From: CAYMCJ01 sp964388985
GTDB lineage: Bacteria; Patescibacteriota; Patescibacteriia; Patescibacteriales; CAYMCJ01
NCBI GenBank assembly: GCA_964388985.1
Contig: CAYMCJ010000003.1
Coordinates: 1 to 35,445 of the forward strand
Direction: 5' to 3'
Length of the DNA stretch: 35,445 nt
Below, in pieces: positions 30,230-35,445 of the stretch. Below the pieces are notes generated by a model. It was not told the DNA's origin, ran no database searches, and saw only the letters and a program-made list of their open reading frames with translations. Both the position numbers and the translations under genes were made by a program. Numbering within the stretch: position 1 is the first letter of the stretch; each line of letters begins with the position of its first letter.

Positions 30230-30949
30230 ATGGAAAACGAAGAAGCCTCCTCCTGCGCCAAGGCTACGGAGGATAAAAAAATTAATACTCCGCCTCCTCC
30301 GCCTCCTCCCGCGCCCACTTCAAAACCCACCCCTCCTCCGCCTCCTCCACCAGAGGAAAAAATTGAAATTGTCCCAAAAGCGGTTGAACCTATGACGGAA
30401 CCGCCCGCGACTGTACCGGCTCCGGTACCGGAAGAAGAAAAAGAGGAGCTGGTTGAACCACTGCCGGCTACGGCTCCAGCGCCGCTTGTAGAGCCGGTTG
30501 TGGAGCAAGCCAAACAAACTGTTGAGGAAGCCAAACCCGTGGCTGAACCGTTAATAAAAACAGAAAAAACAAAACCAGTTAAACCCTTGCCTGCCCCGAC
30601 TCCGGCGCCGCCGATTGCGGAATCCGCTCCAACTCCTTTGCCGCCGGCTTCACCGCCGCCGCCGCCAATTCAGACACCTGATTCCTTTTCAGCTCGTTTT
30701 AAAGCCAGAATTAAAGAACTCTTAACTATTGCCAGAAAAAAACGACATAGCCAAATTGAAAAAAATGAAAAAATAATTATGGATTTTGCTCTCCAGCACA
30801 ACCGGATAAATAATAAAGACGCCCGCGAAATCACCGGCCTGTCCGACGAACGGGCCAGATTCTATTTAAACAGGCTGGAAAAAGAAAACCGATTAACGCA
30901 AATAGGCAAAAAGGGGCCAAAAGTATTCTATATGCCGCTTAAAAAATAA
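30230..30949 (+). CDS. Proline-rich protein with C-terminal winged-helix domain
   Basis: 239 aa. Residues about 20-160 are low-complexity Pro/Ala/Glu/Val with three poly-Pro runs (two of seven residues, one of five), predicted disordered and cytoplasmic. Residues about 165-239 (FKARIKELLTIARKKRHSQI, IIMDFALQHNRINNKDAREI, LSDERARFYLNRLEKENRL, KKGPKVFYMP) form a helix-turn-helix/winged-helix fold with a recognition helix and a beta wing. Residues 7-16 (SSCAKATEDK) come from an inserted hairpin repeat. The combination of a long poly-Pro arm and a wHTH is unusual; it may tether DNA to another factor. Translation of the poly-Pro runs would normally need EF-P. Confidence 0.75.
   Translation: MENEEASSCAKATEDKKINTPPPPPPPAPTSKPTPPPPPPPEEKIEIVPKAVEPMTEPPATVPAPVPEEEKEELVEPLPATAPAPLVEPVVEQAKQTVEEAKPVAEPLIKTEKTKPVKPLPAPTPAPPIAESAPTPLPPASPPPPPIQTPDSFSARFKARIKELLTIARKKRHSQIEKNEKIIMDFALQHNRINNKDAREITGLSDERARFYLNRLEKENRLTQIGKKGPKVFYMPLKK
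30248..30273. repeat. Hairpin repeat inserted in the coding start (SSCAKATED type)
   Basis: TCCTCC-tgc-GCC-aa-GGC-tac-GGAGGA. The translated peptide SSCAKATEDK is the kind of repeat-derived peptide seen as SSFAKASED in many Patescibacteria proteins. Confidence 0.7.
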
Positions 30950-30966
30950 CCATATCCAGCCAAAAC

Positions 30967-31003
30967 AATAATTCCCCCGTACACACTGTACGGGGGAATT
31001 ATT
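30967..31003 (+). terminator. Terminator after the proline-rich gene
   Basis: AATAATTCCCCCGTACA-cac-TGTACGGGGGAATTATT: 17-bp perfect stem with TTTAAT following. Confidence 0.85.
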
Positions 31004-31044
31004 TTAATCAAACGGTTTCAATATCTATCTTGCTAATAAAAAAA

Positions 31045-31069
31045 CCGCATTATCATCTTGATAATACGG
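31045..31069 (-). terminator. Terminator after rplK
   Basis: Minus strand: CCGTATTATCA-aga-TGATAATGCGG (one G-T pair) followed by TTTTTTTA. Confidence 0.85.
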
Positions 31070-31098
31070 CTCTGATTTGGTTGCCTGTCTTTTGTTGG

Positions 31099-31533
31099 TC
31101 AATCCACCTCAATCCCCATGCTCCTGGCCGTACCCGCTATTGTGCGGCAAGCGGCCTCAAGGTTGTCTGTATTTAAGTCCGGCATTTTTATCCTGACAAT
31201 CTCTTCCAGTTGGCGCCTGGTAATTTTGCCGGCCATAACACGGTTTGGTTCGCCCGACCCTCTGAATGTTCTGGCGGCTTTCTTTAAAAGAAACGAAGCC
31301 GGCGGAATTTTGGTAATGAAGGAAAAACTCCTATCGGCGTAAACGGTTACTACCACGGGGATTATCACCCCCACTTGGTCTTGGTCCCGTGTTCTGGCAT
31401 TAAACTCCTTGCAGAATCTACTAATATCAACTCCGTACTGGCCCAGTTGCGGTCCGACTGGCGGGGATGGATTGGCCCAGCCGCCTTTCAGTTGCATCTT
31501 GATAATAGCTATCACCCTCTTCCCTTTTTCCAT
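31099..31533 (-). CDS. rplK: 50S ribosomal protein L11
   Basis: 144 aa. L11 forms the base of the ribosomal stalk with 23S rRNA and is the contact point for elongation factors and Rel. Conserved stretches: KGGWANPSPPVGPQLGQYGV, FCKEFNART, IIPVVVTVYADRSFSFITK, PPASFLLKKAA, KMPDLNTDNLEAACRTIAGT. Strong Shine-Dalgarno AAGGAGG 5 nt before ATG 31533. No rplA follows within the window and a terminator comes directly after, so the usual rplK-rplA pairing is broken. A small orphan gene precedes it by 48 bp. Confidence 0.97.
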   Translation of the reverse strand: MEKGKRVIAIIKMQLKGGWANPSPPVGPQLGQYGVDISRFCKEFNARTRDQDQVGVIIPVVVTVYADRSFSFITKIPPASFLLKKAARTFRGSGEPNRVMAGKITRRQLEEIVRIKMPDLNTDNLEAACRTIAGTARSMGIEVD

Positions 31534-31581
31534 TTTTACCTCCTTCTTGGTTTAATTTTCCATTACGGCCCTAACCCAAAA

Positions 31582-31791
31582 TCACTCCTCCGGCGGGATA
31601 TATTGAAACAACGTCCATCCACCAGACTTAATCGCGGTGGCGATCTCAGCCAGCGATGCCTCCTTATCTACTCCAAAACGGGACGCCCACTTACGCAGAT
31701 TAAATTCATTAAAAGTACTCCCCCCGAACGGTCGGTGTTTAGGATCGTTCAAATCCAAATTAAGACTACCAATAATAACAAATTGTTTCAT
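31582..31791 (-). CDS. Small orphan protein upstream of rplK
   Basis: 69 aa from ATG 31791 (MKQFVIIGSLNLDL), chosen because AAAAAGGAGAAG precedes it; a longer reading from 31836 would put the Shine-Dalgarno inside the gene. Sequence features: FGGSTFNEFNLRKWASRFGV and a C-terminal IATAIKSGGWTLFQYIPPEE. No Cys, signal peptide or membrane helix. No family recognised. Its strong ribosome-binding site and position 48 bp ahead of rplK suggest high expression and cotranscription. Confidence 0.7.
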   Translation of the reverse strand: MKQFVIIGSLNLDLNDPKHRPFGGSTFNEFNLRKWASRFGVDKEASLAEIATAIKSGGWTLFQYIPPEE

Positions 31792-31861
31792 GTTTTCTTC
31801 TCCTTTTTGTATATGATTAATAAAATGAGCTTTCATTAACTTAAATAAATATTAATAAAAA

Positions 31862-31890
31862 AGCTTAACTTAAAAATATGCTTTTGTCAA
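31862..31890 (-). promoter_or_regulatory. Possible promoter for the small orphan gene and rplK
   Basis: Minus strand: perfect TTGACA (31890-31885), 17-bp spacer, weak TAAGCT (31867-31862). It lies directly after the GC-rich hairpin cluster in transcription order. Confidence 0.35.
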
Positions 31891-31899
31891 ATGCAAATT

Positions 31900-32060
31900 G
31901 CTGCACCGCAGGGCGTTTACCCTGCGGGCAGCCGTTGCCTGCGCCAAAAGCTTGAGGGCATCATTCGCACCGCGCCCGCCTTGACGCTGTCAAGCGGTCG
32001 GGCGGGTGTCCCGTCCCGCTCCTCGCGAGGGGCGGTGATAGCGCGGGTTCGCGAAGCGAA
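31900..32060. other. GC-rich cluster of hairpins
   Basis: About 160 bp of markedly higher GC than its surroundings. It holds GCTGC-ac-CGCAGGG...CCCTGCG-g-GCAGC (31900-31932); CCCGCC-TTGAC-gct-GTCAA...GGCGGG (about 31975-32006); CCGC-t-CCTCGCGAGG-g-GCGG (32016-32035); and a TTCGCGAA core near 32048-32055. No tRNA, tmRNA, RNase P or SRP signature is recognised, and open frames here lack coding character. It fills most of the gap between the small orphan gene and the membrane transferase gene. Confidence 0.6.
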
Positions 32061-32078
32061 TAACATCAATAAACGAAT

Positions 32079-34199
32079 TTAGTCTAACCTATGTTGTTTT
32101 TTGGAAAAGAGAGCAGTTGCGCGGCCGACTTTAAAATATGTAGTCAAATAAGCGCCTAAATATACCGCCAAAGCGATTAACCAGACATTTCTCATTCCTA
32201 TAAGCATGGATAAATATTCCAAAAGTCCTCCCAGCATGGCTCCGATTAAATTCATTCCCAGAGCATAGCCGCTAAAATTTTCTTTTTTAAATAGTTTGCT
32301 GAAACAAACGGCCGCGAAAAATACCGGCAGGCCGATGAAAATTATGGACAACAAAATTCTGGGCAAAAAATTAAATTCTAAAAATAACCGCAGCGGAAAA
32401 AAATAATTAACTAAAATTCCGGCGCCCAAACCCGCCCAAGCCAGCCACAGGGGTAAAATGGCTTTTTTCATTACCAGTAAATTGGCCAAAAAAATCATAA
32501 ATAAAACGGAAGAAAAAACAAAGGCATAAGTAACCCAGGTATTTCCGAAGAGAAGGGCTAAACGAACCACGGCCGCCGATTCCGTCAGGGCGAAACCCAG
32601 CCCCAAAAACAAATAATTTAATTTAAGGCCGGCTTTTAATTTTTCTCGCTTTCGCAGGATAAAAAATACGCCCAAAGCCAATAAAAAAATAAAAACGGCA
32701 ATGAAAATATATATTCTCGGCAGCATGGGATGTTCAATATATAAAAATGGCCAGTCATCATCGGCCGGAACAGCGGCTTTATACTCGGTTTTAATATTTA
32801 TATCTTCATTAAATTCCGTTATGCCCGTAGCTCCGATAATTATCGTATTAAAAAGATAGGGCGTGTCCATTTTATAAAGCCGCAGCTGAGGACTAAAGGC
32901 GGGACTAACCGTGGAATATATTTTGTCGTAAAGCCATGGTTTAAAAACGGAATAATAAGAGGCCAGCAGGCCTTTGTCGTTCAATAAATTTTTAATATCA
33001 AAAAAACTTTCTTTTGTGTACACATAATTTTCAAGCCTTAAGTTAGCCTGGCCGGCCAGAAGGGTTTGCGAATCAAGCGTGGCTAAAATAATCAAATCGT
33101 ATTTTTCAGAGCAGTTTCGGATATAATGGCGGGCGTCATCAACGACCGCCCTGACATTCGCTTCCTGATATGGCTGCGATGTATTTAATTCCCGCCCTAG
33201 TTTTAAAATTACCGGGTCTATTTCCACGGCCGTAATTTTTTGGACATTATTCATCTCGGCAACGACAATATCATTGCCGGTGCCGGCCCCCAGAATTAAA
33301 ACACTCTCGGGCGGCTCCCCGTTATGGTACTGGCGGTAAATATCGTAGGGAAAACTAAATTTAGCGGCCAGATCGTTAAATGACTGTTTAAATTTGGGGT
33401 TTTTATTTTTAAAATTTACGGCCAGCTGGTGAAAGCTTGAATTAACCCAAACATTTGTTCCGATTTCGTCAGTTTTGTATTGTATAAAATAATAAGGGCT
33501 CCAGGTCCAGTTATTCGGAGAGGAGGCAAATAATAAAAATAAACAGCTTATTAATATATTTATCGTTCTGCTCTTACGGCTTTTTAATATAAAATAGCTC
33601 CAAAGGCCGGTTCCCAGGGGTATCCATACCCAAGGCGGAATCCCCAGATAAGCTGAAAGAAAAAATATAAGAGTTCCCAATAAACTTCCGGCTATGTCCC
33701 AGCTATAAGCGGTCAGCCGGGGAAATTTATCCATGGTTGAAGCCAAATTTTGGCCCAAGGCGACAAAAGGAACGGCCGACAAAATAAAAACTATAGCGGC
33801 GGCCGCGAATAAAGGCAGCCGGAGCGCTTGCCCGGAAATATTACTGTACTGAAGCCAATAATGGACGGTTTTGGCTTCCTCGTAAATCACTATTCCTCTG
33901 GCTATAAAAATAAAAACGGCCATTAAAAAAAGACCGACCGGCAATAAAAATAATAACCGGCGGCCCCGGCTTAAAATGCAGCCCAAACCTAAACCGAAAA
34001 AACTAGCCATCAATATAAGATTAGTGAAATACGATATGGAGCGCACTTCCGCCGGAATCTGCCTGATAAAAGTCAGCTCAAGAGTTAAAATAAAAAATGA
34101 GATGATGGCTATTCTCACGGGCGATGACGCAATTTTGGTTGATAAATTTATTTTATTCAAATGGTTGAGGTTAAATCTTTCTTGCTTTAAATTTAACAA
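32079..34199 (-). CDS. Membrane protein with spermidine synthase-like (SpeE-type) domain
   Basis: 706 aa. About six N-terminal membrane helices (residues 25-230), a cytoplasmic Rossmann methyltransferase-like domain in the middle with VLILGAGTGNDIVVAE (about 297-312), ITAVEIDP and VVDDARHYIR, then about seven further helices (from about 480). This architecture is that of membrane-embedded spermidine synthase-like proteins; the DDAR/LD motifs bind decarboxylated or ordinary AdoMet in the family. Whether it makes polyamine or alkylates another substrate cannot be told. The only usable start is TTG 34199, so the N-terminus is uncertain. Divergent from the C39 peptidase gene. Confidence 0.8.
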   Translation of the reverse strand: MLNLKQERFNLNHLNKINLSTKIASSPVRIAIISFFILTLELTFIRQIPAEVRSISYFTNLILMASFFGLGLGCILSRGRRLLFLLPVGLFLMAVFIFIARGIVIYEEAKTVHYWLQYSNISGQALRLPLFAAAAIVFILSAVPFVALGQNLASTMDKFPRLTAYSWDIAGSLLGTLIFFLSAYLGIPPWVWIPLGTGLWSYFILKSRKSRTINILISCLFLLFASSPNNWTWSPYYFIQYKTDEIGTNVWVNSSFHQLAVNFKNKNPKFKQSFNDLAAKFSFPYDIYRQYHNGEPPESVLILGAGTGNDIVVAEMNNVQKITAVEIDPVILKLGRELNTSQPYQEANVRAVVDDARHYIRNCSEKYDLIILATLDSQTLLAGQANLRLENYVYTKESFFDIKNLLNDKGLLASYYSVFKPWLYDKIYSTVSPAFSPQLRLYKMDTPYLFNTIIIGATGITEFNEDINIKTEYKAAVPADDDWPFLYIEHPMLPRIYIFIAVFIFLLALGVFFILRKREKLKAGLKLNYLFLGLGFALTESAAVVRLALLFGNTWVTYAFVFSSVLFMIFLANLLVMKKAILPLWLAWAGLGAGILVNYFFPLRLFLEFNFLPRILLSIIFIGLPVFFAAVCFSKLFKKENFSGYALGMNLIGAMLGGLLEYLSMLIGMRNVWLIALAVYLGAYLTTYFKVGRATALFSKKQHRLD

Positions 34200-34293
34200 A
34201 TTCTATAAGTTTTTACAAACCCGCTGTTAACGGAGCAAGTATCACAACTTTTATAATGTAAAAATAAAAAAACGAATTTAGCCTGATTTATGC

Positions 34294-34299
34294 TATACT
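34294..34299 (+). promoter_or_regulatory. Extended -10 promoter of the C39 peptidase gene
   Basis: TG-C-TATACT with the TG at 34291-34292. No convincing -35. Leader of about 11 nt without a Shine-Dalgarno. Confidence 0.55.
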
Positions 34300-34316
34300 A
34301 TTAAAAACTAAAAAAT

Positions 34317-35363
34317 ATGAAAAAATACCTTTTTTTAATTTGCCTTATCTTAATATTACTCCCGGGCCACGTTAGCAATGGCTCCCATTATGCCAGAAAT
34401 AAAATCGGCTATATTTTATTGCAGGTGGAAGGGCATGGCGAGGCCTGGTATATTTATCCTAAGGACGGTAAAAGTTATTATTTGGGCCGGCCCAAAGACG
34501 CTTTTAATTTAATGCGAAAATTATCTTTAGGCGCCAGGCATGATTTTATCGTTAACACGGAAATTTTTCCCGAGCGTTTAGCCGGTCTGATTCTTCTAGA
34601 CGTAGAAAAAAACGGTGAAGCTTATTATATTTATCCGGCAAATCTGCGTAAATATTACTTGGGCCGTCCGGCTGACGCTTTTCGCGTAATGCGCGAGTTG
34701 GGTCTGGGTATTACTAACGAAAATTTAGCCAATATTCCGATTGGCGATATTAATGAGCCAAAAATTGTCTTGCCAAAAACTGTCAATATCAAACTCAAAG
34801 TCCCGTTTACTGCCCAGGCCCCATTCGGTGATTGGAAAAACCAGCGCCAGCAGGACGGCTGCGAAGAAGCAACCTCGCTGATGGCCATAAAATGGGCGCT
34901 TAGTCAGGAGTTAAATAAAGAAGAAGCTTTAAAAAATATTTTAGGGGCCTCTGATTACCTGCTTGAAAAATACAAGGAATATCGGGATATAAGTTCGGCT
35001 AACACGATTGACTGGATTATAAAAGATTATTTTAATTATCCTAAAGCGGCTTTAAAAATGGATGTTACAGTTAACGATATAATTTATGAGTTGGAACAGG
35101 GCAATTTAATAATTACCCCGATGAACGGGCAAATTATGCATAATCCTTACTATACTTTGCCCGGCCCGGCCCGGCACATGATAGTAATAATCGGTTATGA
35201 TGCGGACAAGGAAGTATTTATCACTAATGATCCGGGTACTCGCAATGGCCAGGACTATAAATACGACGCTAAACTTCTTTTTAACGCTATCCGCGACTAT
35301 CCGACCGGTTATCACGAAATAATTAATAAAATTGAAAAAAATATGATCGTGGTCTGGAAATAA
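34317..35363 (+). CDS. Secreted C39-family (papain-like) peptidase
   Basis: 348 aa. N-terminal signal peptide (YLFLICLILILLPGHVS). Two copies of a ~45-residue repeat follow (GYILLQVEGHGEAWYIYPKD with YYLGRPKDAFNLMRKLSLG; GLILLDVEKNGEAYYIYPAN with YYLGRPADAFRVMRELGLG), a module frequent in Patescibacteria exported proteins. The C-terminal peptidase C39_2-like domain has Cys182 in QQDGCEEATS, His287 in RHMIVIIGYD, and the NDPGT segment carrying the third residue. Probably cell-envelope or extracellular; substrate unknown. Monocistronic with a strong terminator. Confidence 0.87.
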   Translation: MKKYLFLICLILILLPGHVSNGSHYARNKIGYILLQVEGHGEAWYIYPKDGKSYYLGRPKDAFNLMRKLSLGARHDFIVNTEIFPERLAGLILLDVEKNGEAYYIYPANLRKYYLGRPADAFRVMRELGLGITNENLANIPIGDINEPKIVLPKTVNIKLKVPFTAQAPFGDWKNQRQQDGCEEATSLMAIKWALSQELNKEEALKNILGASDYLLEKYKEYRDISSANTIDWIIKDYFNYPKAALKMDVTVNDIIYELEQGNLIITPMNGQIMHNPYYTLPGPARHMIVIIGYDADKEVFITNDPGTRNGQDYKYDAKLLFNAIRDYPTGYHEIINKIEKNMIVVWK

Positions 35364-35375
35364 AAAATAATAAAC

Positions 35376-35418
35376 ATAATATAAAACAACTCTCTTCCGG
35401 AGAGTTGTTTTATATTAT
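35376..35418 (+). terminator. Terminator after the C39 peptidase gene
   Basis: A 19-bp perfect stem, ATAATATAAAACAACTCTC and its complement, around the loop TTCCG. The GC-richer top and AT-rich base work in both directions. Confidence 0.85.
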
Positions 35419-35445
35419 GGAGTACCTTATGGAGCTATCTTATAA

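Noticed and set aside
30130..30534. 134-aa minus-strand Gly/Ser-rich frame
   Set aside because: Mirror image of the poly-Pro coding region of the plus-strand wHTH gene.
31900..32060. tRNA, tmRNA or RNase P RNA in the GC-rich cluster
   Set aside because: No T-loop GTTCRA with acceptor pairing, no tmRNA ends, no RNase P conserved cores were found on either strand.
31891..32082. 63-aa plus-strand frame in the GC-rich cluster
   Set aside because: It is read across consecutive hairpins, Arg/Ala/Gly-rich only because of GC content; no ribosome-binding site.
32079..34199. Calling the membrane SpeE-like protein a true spermidine synthase
   Set aside because: The AdoMet fold is clear, but the substrate residues for putrescine cannot be assigned and no other polyamine genes are nearby.

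Overview
The window looks like one scaffold from a metagenome-derived genome of the Candidate Phyla Radiation (Patescibacteria, Parcubacteria-like). The evidence is low GC; large multidomain surface proteins whose N-termini resemble the Patescibacteria T4SS-type pilin family; a C39 peptidase behind an N-terminal repeat pair; a small CxxC...CxxC zinc-ribbon protein; and intergenic spaces packed with AT-rich palindromic repeats. A 100-N scaffold gap interrupts gatA. No closer taxonomic assignment is possible from the sequence alone.

Layout. Positions 1-4171 (minus strand) hold ligA, gatC and gatA, i.e. DNA ligase and the GatCA part of the tRNA amidotransferase. A GxxExxY-family gene framed by inverted repeats sits between gatC and gatA. 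Positions 4186-6675 (minus) hold four minor-pilin genes in the order fimU-like, pilV-like, pilW-like, pilX-like. Positions 6676-7273 are a repeat-rich spacer. Positions 7274-12764 (minus) hold a repeat/Fn3 protein, dgkA, ybeY, two membrane-anchored thrombospondin-type-3 proteins and a secreted pseudopilin-like protein. Positions 12786-21626 (minus) hold two very large secreted proteins (2052 and 886 aa) that both begin with a two-helix T4SS-pilin-like module followed by TIG, Ig-like, Cys-rich and Fn3 domains. A divergent promoter region separates them from a plus-strand rel (ppGpp synthetase/hydrolase).

Positions 23265-27034 contain a DUF3298-like protein, a membrane protein, a zinc-ribbon protein with a long structured leader, and an ABC-2 exporter pair. 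Positions 27163-30949 are accessory: an orphan gene, a four-cysteine mini-protein with an AbrB regulator, a RAYT (REP-associated tyrosine transposase) gene, a possible HEPN-like protein and a proline-rich wHTH protein. Positions 31099-35363 hold rplK with a small orphan gene, a GC-rich hairpin cluster, a membrane spermidine-synthase-like protein and a C39-family peptidase.

How the genes may fit together (inference): the minor pilins, the two pilin-headed giant proteins and the calcium-binding-repeat membrane proteins form a cell-surface attachment block. Its gene order parallels the fimU-pilV-pilW-pilX part of type IV pilus tip operons, with large adhesin-like proteins encoded upstream.

The most unusual signals are: (1) a duplicated ~160-bp long-hairpin element (6686-6845 and 24962-25126) whose arms covary between copies and which lies in the same orientation just upstream of a gene in both places; (2) the pilin-headed giant proteins; (3) the GxxExxY gene carried inside an inverted repeat that also occurs without cargo; (4) a RAYT gene with a palindrome and 15-bp tandem repeats inserted in frame, in a block bounded by matching terminator-plus-hairpin repeats; (5) a GC-rich hairpin cluster in an AT-rich genome.
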